A stretch of DNA of 64,000 nt from the NCBI GenBank assembly GCA_001972305.1, contig BDDD01001958.1:62001-126000 (forward strand), read 5' to 3'. Within the stretch, counting starts at the first letter, position 1, and the number at the start of each line of letters is the position of its first letter. The stretch is from Cephalotus follicularis. Taxonomy: Eukaryota > Streptophyta > Magnoliopsida > Oxalidales > Cephalotaceae. The notes under the pieces were generated by a model, which made no database searches, was not told where the DNA came from, and worked only from the letters and a program-made list of their open reading frames with translations. Below are positions 33,956 through 45,949 of this stretch, in pieces. The translations under genes and the position numbers were made by a program.

Positions 33956-36198
33956 TTTGATCACACTTTGATATATTTTTATGTTGTGATAAATATATGA
34001 GTAATGAGCTTTCCATTAGTGCAAAAATTTTTAGTTTTGGTGACCTAACTATTAGTCTAAGGTTAAGTATTAAAAAGAAGAACAAAAGAGTTTTGTTTGA
34101 GAGCACCAATAAGATTGTGTGTGTGTTAGGAACATTTTTCTCTCTTGGACCTAAACCTAAAAATCAACTTAAGCATGTCTCTTAAGTCACAAAAAATTTT
34201 GGCACTATGAAGCTCCAAACTCCGTTAATGGAGTTTGTTTGAAGCTTTTAAGTCATCTTAATGAAAATGATGACAAATGGACTTTATGACATTAATGTAT
34301 AAAGTCCCTAAACTTTATAATATGTGAGACATATTATAATATTTACTTTACCCACTTTAATGTCTCAAAAGTTAGTAAAGTCCATGAACTTTATTATAAA
34401 AGTTATATTTAATGTTAAAGGATAATGAGATGTAAGAGTTGCATTTAATTTTGTTGTAAGAGTTGCATTAAATGTGAGATGAAGGTTGAGTGTGTAAGGG
34501 TGAGACAAAATTTCGGCCAAGGGTGGGGCAAAAAAAGGCCAAGAGTTGCATTTAATTTTGTTTTTAGAGTTGCATTAAATGTTATGACACACTTCATGAC
34601 ATTTACCTTAATTTAAGGAAGCTTGTCTTCACCTTTAATAAAGTAACTTTTATGCAATATTCAATCTGGGCCCTTGGATCAATCCATGAGATGGATGGCC
34701 AGGATTTGATCTTGACTTTTAGGTTTGAAGCTACCTCATGTGATGGAGGGTTGGATTGAAGGACAAGTGGCATGTGTGGATGGATGACACATGACACTAA
34801 TTAGGGTTTTTACTAAACCCTAACTAACCTTAACCCTAACTTCTAACCCTAATTGAATGGTTGAACCATGAATAGTTATCAAGGCCAAATTCTTAGTGGG
34901 CCCTAGTATCTCTTGGACCCATGATGAATAGTGACCCGAATACAAAATTTTTAAAATTTTTCCAAGAGTTTGTTATTGTTTTGTATGCTCATAATTACTT
35001 ATACATTTGTCTTTTATTTATATATTCAATGAGATTGAATTAAAATATGCATGATGGTATTTCATGGACTTTAGGCTAGATACATGGTTTTTATTGAAGT
35101 TTTGAATGTATGGCAATTTTATTGCTTTAATGGTGGGTGTTTGTAATATTCTTTTATTAAGGCTTTCATGCCTCTTCTCCCCTAATTTGTATTCCGTTTA
35201 AACATTCTCTCTCCCTCTTGTAAATCCTTCGATTTGAAATCGAGTTTTTTTTTATACTTAAAAGTAGTTTCTTTAGTTGGCGAGAGTCGTGACAGAAGAC
35301 GAAAGGAGAAGATAGAAGAATGTAATATTGTAATGTTTTAACACCTATGGCTTGTATGATATATTAGCCTTATTGTAATAAACTACCTAGGATGAGACCA
35401 TTAGTTTAAAAGTCTATGATTACCATTAGGATAAGATGTATGAGATGCATGCTTAGTATAAATGTGTCACGCAAGAGATTCCGAAGCTTTCTCCATATTA
35501 ATACCATCTATCTGTCAACCGAACTAATAATGGGATGGCTAATATTAAAGTCCATTAAACCCTTCTAATCAATTCAATATCAAGTGATGACGAACACAGA
35601 CACAAGCACGTATCCGGCCGTTGCCTTCCATCATTGCTATTGATGTGAGGAACCTTGTCAAGAGCTCGTAACTTGTTGGGTAAACCCAAGGTTTGATTAA
35701 GATAAGTTTTCTTGCATCAATTGAATGTGAGATATGCATTAGTGATGGGCTATTGATGGAGTCTTGTTGGGTAAACCCAAATGTTATATCTTTAGTCCAC
35801 CATAATGGTCAATGATGGGCTCACTTGAAATAGTATACTTATGCCTCGATGAGTAAACTCATGGGCATATAGTACCTATAGGCTAAAACAAAGATTGAGA
35901 ATTTTATGAGATAAAATTGAAAAAGAGTTTTGTCTGACCATAAGGGACATCACACTTGTTGGGTAAACCAAAGTTGTTGGTGTACATGTTATGGTATTCT
36001 GATCAACCATAGGAAACAACTTTTGATGAGATCATTCAAGTTAAATGTTTCCCATCTTCCATACTTAAGGGTTATGGAATTCGTGCAAAATAGTGGGAGG
36101 CTATACTTGAAGATTTAAAGACCAAATCTTTAATATTTTGAGAACATGACTTGAACAAAATACTAATTGTCTTTTCATTTATATCTGTAGATATTACA
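33956..36198 (+). other. Long leader between primer site and gag of the forward copia element
   Basis: About 2.2 kb without a credible coding frame. It contains AAGAGTTGCATTTAATTTTG more than once near 34437-34565. Three copies of an inverted-repeat motif TTGGGTAAACCCAA lie at 35676-35689, 35767-35780 and, imperfectly, 35959-35972. Confidence 0.6.
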
Positions 36199-37520
36199 AT
36201 GGCGCCAAACCTGCTCCCTGGTATATTGGATACCAATAAATTAACCGGTCCAAACTTTGCGGATTGGATATGTAACCTACGATTGATACTCTCAATCGAT
36301 CGTAGAGGCTACGTACTTGAGGCTAGCATCCCTACAAATGTTGTTGAGGATGCTAGTGATGAAAAGAAAGCCACCTTTCTCAAGTGGAAGGATGACAATG
36401 AGATTGTCAGGTGCTGAATTGTAACACCCCCAAACGGATTGGTAGTGCTTACAGGGCATAAAACGGATCTTATCAAAACTAAACACTTATCCAAAACTTA
36501 ACAGAACTTAACAAAACATATGCATAACTTTATTCAATATAACGTGGTGGTTTCAAAACAGAATAACAAAATAACATAATCCAAATATCAAAACATAAGT
36601 TTCCAAAAATCCAAATACTGTTTTTCCAAAACACTGGTATACATATGACCAACAGACAACTGGAACACAATAGGACCACACACATAATGATCCTCAGACA
36701 CTGGGTGACACCTCTCAACACACATTCCCTGGACGCTCCTGATAACCTGCCGCATAGAAAACAAAAACGTAGCTGAGCAAACCTCAGTACAGATATAGGA
36801 AATAAAACAATAAACGTTAATTTAAAAAGATAGGTAAATATCTGAACTTTAAAAATCAACAATTTCATGCATAACATGAATAAAATACTTTTTCATAAAG
36901 TAAAACAGAATATTTATAAAATAGTTATAAAATCAGGTGATCAAAAATAATAATGAGAGACGCCGTAGACTGATTACACTGCCACAGAAGGTGTCATGTC
37001 CTTCGTGCCAAAGAACACGCCTATGGGACCCCATAGGTAGGTATATCTCTGTATGTCATTATTCGAAAATATTGTTTTATTCTAAAAATAATTCAAATCA
37101 TAAACGATTTTCCAAACATTTTTCGAACATATCCGAAATCAATATCATATCCATAAAAATATCAACATACTTTCATAATTGAAAGTCATGCTCATTTCAT
37201 TCCAAAAACAATTAAAACGTTGATAGTAATAAATTCTATGTAAAACTGAATTTATTTAAATAAATCCAAAATAGATATCCGAGAACGAAAAATAAATCCG
37301 TACTAAAACAAAAATTGAATTCATTTCAATAAAACTGAAGGAATAATCCAAGAACGAAGAATCCATACCTTAGCCGTTCAAATCTAATCAAACACTAGAA
37401 CGGAACAAAAGTAGACACATAATCGAATTAACCTTCACCACAGATGTTTCGATACCCTAAACATACAAACAAATTCGAATAATAAAATAAAAGACACAAA
37501 ATACAAACTTCCAGAGGAAA

Positions 37521-37785
37521 GCGTCACCGTTCTGAACAAAAGCGTCGACGCTAAAACATGGCGTTGACGTCCAAACACAAGGCGTCGACGAAAGCGCTGA
37601 ACAAAGCGTCGAAGAAAATACAACAATTAACATCATAAGCGTCGACGCTCAAAATAAAGCGTCAACGTTTAAGACATAAGCGTCGATGGGAAAAATGAAA
37701 ACAATCGACGCTTAGACTTATGCATGACGATTTAAACAGCTTTTCTATAAACAGGCGTTGACGCTTACTCTATAGGCGTCGATGC
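37521..37785. repeat. Phased GCGTCGACGC palindrome array in the reverse solo LTR
   Basis: GCGTCGACG-type sites, perfect or with small changes, start at 37521, 37542, 37561, 37582, 37606, 37639, 37659, 37680, 37702, 37755 and 37776. Steps are 21, 19, 21, 24, 33, 20, 21, 22, 53 and 21 bp. Most variants are CG to TG or CA. More copies lie at about 38518-38660 and 42701-42730. Confidence 0.88.
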
Positions 37786-38648
37786 TTTAGGTCGAAAACA
37801 TGAAAAACGCACTGCTACATCAGTTGCAACCATGAATATAATTTCAATTTTCTCAAACATAGATCGTAAGACAGTAGCATGTAGGTTCTAAAACATTTCG
37901 TTTCTGTTTGGAAAACATCAAAGTAACAATTTAAAAGCATAACATGTGGTTTAACAGATTGAACATACTCTCCAAAAAATATGGTTTCTAACATTGGATT
38001 GTCTAAAACAGTTTTCATGGATTGACATAAAGTTTTGAACAATCTAATGACTTAATATTCAGAAAAAATAGTAATAGGCAACGACGATGAAATCAGTAGC
38101 ATGCCATACCTTCAAACAGGTGAGGAAGATAATGACAGAGAGTGGTTATGGTTGTTTCAAAACACTGCAGATAATGGAGTTTCTAAACAGTTTATAAACT
38201 TGATATTGGCTAAAACAGTGATAAAACAACGGAGAACAAGACTTACTATATACCTTCAGAGAATGTGACTGATGAAGAAAGATGATGAGAACGGTGACAA
38301 CACAGTGGCAATGGTTGGTTGAAAATAATGCAGATGCTGTAGTTTAAAAAGAGAGAAGACGTGTGATTTTGATGATAAAACGAGTGGATTAAAAGCTTAC
38401 CATATGAGCAGAAACCGTGTCAAACAAACAAGGAAAATTGGATAACCAGATAAAGAAAGAATCTCTCCTTCCTTACAAGGCCACTGACCATGAACAGATA
38501 AGGAAGAACCGGCTAAAGTGTCGACGGTAATGCAAAGGCGTTAGCGCTTAAGAAATTTCATATAAAAGCGTTGATGTCATGCACCAATGTCGAGGTTTAC
38601 AATACTGGGAGAAAAATGAAAAAAAAAACATAATGCTAAGGCGTAGAC

Positions 38649-40394
38649 TGTAATACCCTGCTTGCTTGTACGTATTTTTCTTACGGGTTTTATCTGTTTC
38701 GTTTAAGTATTTGTCTGTTTTATGTTGGGTTTATGTTTTTGGGCTGACTGATACCAGCCTTAATTTTGGGTATGTTGGTATGGATATTTTGTTTGGTATA
38801 TTTAGTCATATTATTATTATTATTACTATAAACTAATTTACAAATACATAATTATTATATTATATATATATGTATGCCAAAGTCATTGTGTCAGCCGTCT
38901 CTCTCTCTGTTGTGGTTGCTGCCGAACCTGCCATTGGAGAATCATTGTGTTTTTGGTGTTCTTGCTTCATCAATCAGGTTAGTTTCTTCATGGTTTCAAT
39001 GTAGGAATCGTTTTTGCAAGGTTTGGTATAGTTGACAGGATTTGAATTCTTGATATCTTCCTCTCATTTTTCTTTTTGATCAGCCACTGTGTCCTCTGAA
39101 TTGGTGTTTCTGAAACTATTTTTGACATCCAACAGGTTGGTTTCCTATGTTGTTATGTCTTGGTGATTGGTCTTGGATTGTTGCCATCAAAATTTTTGGT
39201 ACATTGGTTGCTAGAGTGGTTTCGGCATTCTTGATGTTCTGTCAAATAAATCCTTGGTTGTAACGATATGTAGACACCTAAGACATGTTATGTAATCTGG
39301 TTTTGATGCATGTGATCATCATAAATGGACAGAATTGGAAGCATGCAATTGTATGTTATGGTTTAAAGTCATTGTCACCTTAAATAATTTTCTGTCAACA
39401 TGTCTCTGTCGAATTATGTGTTGTAACATTGTTTTAGATGCCATACAAAGTTGTTTTTAATATTGGTAATCTTCTAGTGTCGAAAAATCCGAGTCTTGGC
39501 TGCTCAATTGCACAAAATCGCGCTGAATTGCTGTTCTGTCACCCAGAACAGTCGACTGCCCATATGAACAGTCGACTGTCTTGTGTTGAGTAGTCGGCTG
39601 GACCCCTGATTTAGTCGACTGCTTGCATGTCCAGGATGAGTAGTCGACTGGCCCTGTTGTGTAGTTGACTGCCACCCCTTGTTAGTCGACTGGATTCTTG
39701 AAACAGTCGGCTGGTTTGTCTTGTAAACTTCTGTTTTCATCCGTTTGTTCTTCCGATGATCCGGGTCTATTCTAAACATCATTATGATTCTGTTTTATGT
39801 TCAAAATGAATTTTAGACCCTTATTTGAACATTGTTATTTTGTTTAGATTATTGTGCTACGTGAGGCAAATTAAGTTTACCGGATTTTCGTAAGTTAGTC
39901 TGTGATCGCATAAGGTACGGATTTTCTGTTCTTTGGCTATCTGATTTTATTGGAACTGTTCCGTTTCACCTTTATGATTAAAGTACGAATTTTCGTTCCT
40001 TGATAAACTCGTACTAATTCAGTTCTGTTTTGAGAATGAATACAGATTCTTTGTTTTGGTTATTATGCGGTTTTATGAATATGTCCTTTTCAGATTATGA
40101 ACTCCATTTTGTTTGGATTTTGAAATGAAGTCAGTTAATATTTTATTGAATATATTTTCTGGCTTAATGGATTCAGCTATGTTATGTTTACGAAATGCTA
40201 TGCAAATGTCTCTTTACTGTGAAAATAAAAGAGTTGCATGAATAAGTTTCAGTTATGATCAGTTTCAGTATGTTTTTGATTATGCTTTAAACCATCACGT
40301 TTTTAATAAAGATGAACTTTTCTAGTATGTTAAGTTATGTTAAGTTTTCGTTATATGCACCTGTGGCGACTCCCACAGCTCGGGGGGTGTTACA
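38649..40394 (+). repeat. 5' LTR of the chromovirus-type element
   Basis: It shares TGTAATACCCTGCT at the start and GGGCTGACTGATACCAGCCT further in with the reverse complement of 55142-56586, so both belong to one family. It holds a CAGTCGACTG-type array at 39549-39713. Confidence 0.9.
39549..39713. repeat. Phased CAGTCGACTG palindrome array in a gypsy LTR
   Basis: Eight sites of the CAGTCGACTG type (allowing TAG/CGG/TTG variants) start at 39549, 39569, 39591, 39612, 39641, 39662, 39683 and 39704. Steps are 20, 22, 21, 29, 21, 21 and 21 bp. Spacer sequences differ from one another, so this is not a simple tandem repeat. Confidence 0.93.
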
Positions 40395-40412
40395 GTTTAT
40401 GGTATCAGAGAA
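40395..40412 (+). other. Primer binding site of the chromovirus-type element
   Basis: TGGTATCAGAG at 40400-40410, just after the 5' LTR, matches the primer site for initiator-Met tRNA common in chromoviruses. Confidence 0.85.
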
Positions 40413-40569
40413 TAGGCTTTGTTCCTTAGAAGACCTAACTAGGTTTGACCTATGAGCTTGGGTAGAATTGGGTTAGGACTGTTATGTTTCGGCCTTTCTG
40501 ATATGCTTTCTGTTTTGATTTTTTTTTTGTGTTTCAGTTTGATATCACGTGTTTCGGTTTCCTTCGTAG

Positions 40570-42480
40570 ATGGTACGCACAAGAAACACTCCTCAGAGAA
40601 CTGCACCAGCTGGGGCTCGAAATGAAGTCGGAAACGAGCCTTCTGTGGAAGAGTTGGTTCGTCAGGCAGTTGCTCAGGAAGTGAATCGTGTAATGCAACA
40701 ACAGAATCGGGAACAAGTTGTTGAGGAGAATGCTCTGGCTGAGGTTCAGAGGGATATGGAAACTGGGGATAGGCATGGCACACCTACTCATGTCTGGCTT
40801 GAGCGGTTTCAGAAACAGAGGCCGCAGTCTTTCAGTTCGGCTGTGACTCCTGTAGAAGCCGAACACTGGGTAGCACATATGGAGAAGATCTTTAGTGTAT
40901 TGAGGTGTGATGATCAGCAGAAGGTAAGGTTGGCGGCTTACAAACTCGAAGGGGATGCTCAGAAATGGTGGAATACTCTGAATTCGGCTAAGGGTGAAGG
41001 TTATGCAGATGCTCTGTTGTGGTCTGAGTTCCAGGATGTCTTCTATCAGTAGTATTTCCCCACTGCTGATAAGGAGGCCTATGCTAGAGAGTTCGTCAAC
41101 ACCAGGCAGAAAGATGGAGAAACGGTTTTGGAGTTCTTGGCCCGTTTCACTAGATTGGCTGGGTTAGCTGGATCCGCGGAAGGGTCAGCATCAGAGCAAG
41201 CTGAAAAGTTCAAGTGGGAGATGCATTACCAGTTTAGGGGAAAACTGATAAACTCCAAGTTTGCGGATGTAGCTGAAGTTGCTAATGCTGCGAAAAACAT
41301 TGAGTTAGAGAGATTGGACTTCCAGGCAACACATCAGGAAGGGGATAAAAAGCGGTATAGGAGTGAACAAGATTCTGGAAAGCAGGGCAAGGGTCAAGGT
41401 AGTTCATGGAACAGAGGCAGAGGAGGCAAACAACATAAGAGAAATCACAAGCAGAATAAAGATGGTAATCAACAGTGTCAGCAAGGGAATGATCAGAAGA
41501 ATGCACATGGAGCTGATGGGGGTAACCCCGATGTTCAGATTGCTAGATGTGATGCTTGTGGTAGGTATCATCCAGTCAGTACCTGTTATAAAGTCAGTGG
41601 GGCCTGTTTTGTGTGTGGACAGATGGGACACTTCGCGAAGGATTGTCAGGATCCTCGTGCTAAGGAAAGGAAGGGTAATGGTGCGAATGCTGGGCAGCGC
41701 AACGTGGGAGGCCGAGTCTTTGCAATTACGACTCATCAGGCAGCTAATGCTCCAGGTACGGTTTCGGGTTTTATTTCTATTGATAATCGTAGAGCTTATG
41801 TGTTATATGATACTGGATCGACGCACTCGGTTGTAGCGAGATCTTTTGTTCGGCATCTTGGGATGCCTTCGCAGTTGTTTGATCCTGTTTTGGTTCTTTC
41901 TACCCCTATGGGAACATCTGTTGTGATATCTGAGTGTTTTTATGCTTGTCCTATTGTTTTCGATGACCGGGTTCGTGATGCGGATCTTTTTCCTATGGAT
42001 ATATATGATTTCGATGTTATTCTAGGAATGGATTGGTTGGAACGCCATCGGGCTACGATTGATTGTCATGCTTGGAGGATTCTGTTCGAAGAAGTGGATC
42101 GACCTGATTTTGTTTATCAGGGTTCACGGCCTATGAAAGATGTCAAGATCATATCTGTTATGAAAGCTCAGAAGTTAGTAGCTAAGGGCACCGCAGGGTT
42201 TCTAGCTGTTGTGAAGGATGTCTCAAGGGTCGAGCCTCGCCTTGAAGATTATCCTGTAGTTAGAGAATTTTCTAATGTGTTTTCGGAGGAATTACCGGGT
42301 TTGCCACCGCAACGGGAAGTGGAGTTTACCATTGAACTCATTCCTGGGACGACACCTATATCTAAAGCACCGTATAGGATGGCACCGCTTGAGTAGCAAG
42401 AGCTGAAGGAGCAGTTGCAAGAGTTGTTAGATCGGGGTTTTATCCGGCCGAGTGTTTCGCCGTGGGGAGCTCCAGTTTTG
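40570..42480 (+). pseudogene. gag-protease region of the chromovirus-type element
   Basis: Gag starts MVRTRNTPQRTAPAGARNE at 40570. The gag core has AEHWVAHMEKIFSVLRCDDQ and KLEGDAQKWWNTL. A knuckle CFVCGQMGHFAKDC lies at about 41608-41650. The protease active site is YDTGSTHSVVARSFVRHLG (about 41808-41865), followed by DVILGMDWLERH. RT begins near PGTTPISKAPYRMAP. It is a fossil. Confidence 0.88.
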
Positions 42481-42542
42481 TTTGTGAAGAAGAAAGAGTT
42501 TAATAAACAATATGTTATTTCATTTTTTATGACTTTTGGGAT

Positions 42543-42700
42543 TATGAATAAGTTTCAGTTATGATCAATTTCAGTATGTTTTTGATTATGCTTTAAACCA
42601 TCACGTTTTTAATAAAGATGAACTTTTCTAGTATGTTAAGTTATGTTAAGTTTCCGTTATATGCACCTGTGGCGACTCCCACAGCTCGGGGGGTGTTACA
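42543..42700 (+). repeat. Remnant of the 3' LTR of the chromovirus-type element
   Basis: About 158 bp matching 40237-40394 with three differences, ending GGGTGTTACA and followed by the TSD TAGAC. Confidence 0.9.
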
Positions 42701-43419
42701 TAGACGCTTAGGACAAAGGCGTCGACGCTTAATGCCCAGAATAAAAAGAAAATAGAGTTTTTCCAAAACAAAAATCAAACGGTCCGAAACAAAATACATA
42801 ACACATATACATTTGACATAACATATCATATGACAACAAGCATAGAGGCAACGAATCAGGATATTACATAAATGATAGCAACAATGAGCGATGACCTACA
42901 ACGTCAGCATGAGTACACGAATGACCCAAGGGCTATCTTGCATCACCTACAAGAGATGTATGGTGAGAAAAGCAGGACAGCCAGGTATTAGCTCTCCAAG
43001 GAACTGTTTTGCAATAAGATGCTAGAAAGAGCATCTATCAATGATCATTGTCTGAAAATGATCATCTGTATTGAGCAACTTGCATATTTGGATTTCATTC
43101 AAGATGCTAAGTTGAGCACATATGTGATCCTTCTATCAATTCCTCTTTCCTACTCTCAGTTCATCATAAACTTCAACATGAACAAAGTTAAGGTTTCTCT
43201 TTCTGAGCTCCTTAACATGTTGAGGGACAATGAGATTCATCTCCCCCAATCCAAACCTGTGATGCACTTGGCCCACACTTCCAAGAATAAGACAAAGGGA
43301 AAGAATGCCTTTGAGAAAGGCAAGGGAAAGGCAAGCAGGCAAGGCATAAGGTAGCACAGCCTTATGAAAGACCACACGCAGCTACACCCACGCCAAAGGT
43401 GGTACATGCTGTGGCGGAT

Positions 43420-44690
43420 ATAGCCTCTACATCAATCGAGCCTCCTCCTAAGGGCCCGTGTTTTTACTAAGATGTAGTATAGTACTGGAAGAGGAACTGC
43501 AAGAAGTTCCTAACTTCCATTGGCAAGCCTCAAGGCAAAGGGGAGCCTTCAATATTTATGATTAAGATACATATGTCTATAAGAGTTATCCTACTTCTTG
43601 GTCATTAAATACTGGATGTTCCTCACACATTTGTATTAATGTACAAGACTTGCAAGAAAGTAGAACCCTTGCAGAGGGAGTAGTGGACTTGAAAATGGCT
43701 AATAGAACAAGCGGTGAAGCATTAGCTATAGGATCTAGTTGTATTTTGTTTCCCACTAGCAAGAGCCTAGAGCTCAAGAACACTTTATTTGTACCTTCCT
43801 TAAGGAAGAATATCATTTAAATTTCTGTACTTATGGGCGATAACTTTAGTTGTATAATTAAACACAAGAGTTGCTCTTTATATAAAAATGATATTTTATA
43901 AGTTGAGTGTTTTGTTGACAATGGGATGTACTTGATAAATAGGCATATTAATTTAAATATTGAAAAAGTAACAAAAAGAAAGAGAGATAACATTAACCAG
44001 ACATACCTCTAGTACTGTATACTTGGTCATGCCGGTGAGAAAAGAGTCCATAGGTTGGTTAGTGAGGGATACCTTAATATATCTCATAGTAAATCATTTC
44101 CAGCCTGTGAACCCAGCCTCAAAGGTAAAATGATAAAATCACCCTCTATGAGATAAGGGGAGAGGTCTACAGACCTATTGGGCCAAGTGAACAATGATGT
44201 GTGTGGCGCAATGCCTATTCAAGTAAGATGTGGTTATTCTTACTTCATAACCTTTAACGATGATCTTTCATGATATGGGTATTAGTACTTGATGAAGCAC
44301 AAGTATGAGGCCTTTGAAATGTTCAAAGAATTCAAAATCAAAGTAGAGAAACAAACTGGAAAGAGTATTAAGACTCGGCGATCAGATCATGGAGGTGAAT
44401 ACCTTTCAACTGAGTTTCTAGGTTATCTCAGGGAGAATGTGATTCTCTCTCAGTGGACTCCTCCAGGAACACCACAACATAATGTTGTATCTGAAAAGAG
44501 AAACCACACCCTACTAGATATGGTGCGAAGCATGATGAGGCATGCAGATCTACCACTATCTTTCTGGGGACATGCCCTAGAAACCGCACCCCATTTGTTG
44601 ATTAGGACACCAACGAAATCTACACCAAGTACGTCATATGAGATATGGATAGGGAAGAAACCTCATCTTAATTACTTTAGGATCTGAAGT
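43420..44690 (+). pseudogene. Protease/integrase region of the forward copia element
   Basis: Integrase blocks are visible: a core with YEAFEMFKEFKIKVEKQTGK, DHGGEYLSTEFLGYLREN and SQWTPPGTPQHN (about 44300-44485), then RSMMRHADLPLSFWGHALET. These match the reverse-strand copia integrase at 59467-59946. Upstream protease remains are weak. It is a fossil. Confidence 0.8.
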
Positions 44691-44999
44691 TGCTCAGCTT
44701 ATGTCAAGCTAGCAGAAGAAAATAAGTTAGGGGTCAGGTAAGTTAAATGAAAGTTTGTAGGCTATCTCAAGAACTCTATGGGATACTACTTCTACTACTT
44801 CGATAAGAACAAAGTGTTTGTCTCAAAGCATGCCACTTTCCTGGAGAAAGAGTTTCTATTGTAAGAATCTAGTGCGAGTAGTCTTACGCTAGATGAGATT
44901 TTATCTACTCAACAGATAAATGATCAGCTAGTTGAGCCTATGACAACAGTGGAACCTCTTGAAATACAACCTCCTTGAAGGTCTAGTAGAATCCCTAGG

Positions 45000-45940
45000 G
45001 AATCCAACAGGTACTATGGGAGTTTTCTCATAGAGGGAGCCCAAGAGGTAAATCTTATGGATGGGGATCCAACTAATTGCGTAGGAGCTATATCAGAAAT
45101 AGACTCGGAGAAATGGCAGGAAGCCATGAAATAGGAAATGGGCTCCATGTACTCTAACCAAGTTTGGGACTTGGTAGATGCACCTGAGGGAAGTGTTCCC
45201 ATAAGGTGCAAATGGGTCTTTAAGAGAAATATTGAGGAGGATGGGAAGGTTAACACCTTCAAAGCAAGGCTAGTAGCCAAAGGTTACAAACAGAGAGAAG
45301 GAATCGACCATGAAGAAATATTCTCTCTTGTTGCCATGCTTAAATCCATTCGGATTTTACTTGCTATTGTTGCACACCATGATTATGAGATATGGCAGAT
45401 GGATGTGAAGACTGCCTTCCTCAATGGACATATTGAAAAAGACATCTATATGACCCAACCTGAGGGTTTCATATCCCGTGATGAGGACCACAAGAGGTGC
45501 AAACTCAATCGATCAATTTATGGATTGAAGCAAGCCTCCAGGAGCTGGAACATCTGTTTTGATGAAAAGGTTAGAGATTTTATTTCCTAAAAAATGAAGA
45601 TGAACCATGTGTATACAAGAAATTGAGTGGGAGCTCAGTCATATTCTTAATTCTTTATGTTGATGACATACTACTCATTGGGAATGATGTAGGTATGTTA
45701 ACTAGAACTAAGAAATGGTTGTCCACAGTTTTCTCCATGAAGGACTTGGGAGAAGCATCCTACATCTTGGGAATCAAGGTCTATGGAGATATTCCGAAGA
45801 AGATGTTTGGACTATCCCAATCCTTATATATAGACAAAGTGCTAAAGAGGTTTAGTATGAAAAATTCCAAGAGAGGTTACATACCTCTCTGCCATGGAAT
45901 TAAGCTTCCTAAATCAATGTCTCTTAAGATATCGGATTAA
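45000..45940 (+). pseudogene. Reverse transcriptase region of the forward copia element
   Basis: Copia RT blocks: VWDLVDAPEGSVPIRCKWVF, ARLVAKGYKQREGIDHEEIF, MDVKTAFLNGHIEKDIYM, RSIYGLKQASRSWN and the catalytic LYVDDILLIGND (about 45655-45690), followed by STVFSMKDLGEASYILGIKV. Confidence 0.88.
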
Positions 45941-45949
45941 AGAGAGCGC

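Larger units (their letters stand above)
38649..42700 (+). mobile_element. Ty3/gypsy chromovirus-type element, nested (broken)
   Basis: A 5' LTR of about 1.75 kb (38649-40394, TGTAATACCC...GGGGTGTTACA) and a short remnant of the 3' LTR ending at 42700 are flanked by a perfect TSD TAGAC (38644-38648, 42701-42705). The comparable LTR parts differ at about 2%, so the insertion is fairly recent. The interior has a primer site, gag with CCHC knuckle, protease and only the start of RT; the rest of pol is absent. It looks broken. The retroviral-like RVP_2 protease and Met primer site suggest a Tekay/Del-type chromovirus, though the chromodomain region is not present. Confidence 0.9.
36420..42868 (-). 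mobile_element. Gypsy-type solo LTR in reverse orientation, itself split by another element
   Basis: On the reverse strand the unit begins TGTAATATCCTGATTCG and ends GGGGGTGTTACA, the same end layout as the chromovirus LTR at 38649. Flanks are TGAAT (36415-36419) and TAAAT (42869-42873), a TSD with one difference. Excluding the nested element it is about 2.4 kb and has no internal region, so it is a solo LTR. It sits inside the gag of the forward copia element and carries a GCGTCGACGC-type palindrome array. Confidence 0.78.
36199..43353 (+). pseudogene. gag region of the forward copia element, split by an insertion
   Basis: The gag starts MAPNLLPGILDTNKLTGPNF at 36199 and shows the copia gag block NLRLILSIDRRGYVLEA. 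After the inserted 36420-42868 block the copia sequence resumes with ATMSDDLQRQHE and, at about 43019-43350, SYSQFIINFNMNKVKVSLSE. The closest relative here is the gag at 60308-61399 on the other strand. It is a fossil. Confidence 0.82.

Noticed and set aside
36937-37182. Forward open frames in the reverse solo LTR
   Set aside because: They are AT-rich and Ile/Asn/Ser-biased, with no domain, and lie inside an LTR.
39504-39782. 92-residue reverse-strand frame over the first palindrome array
   Set aside because: Same cause as above: a by-product of 21-bp spacing within an LTR.
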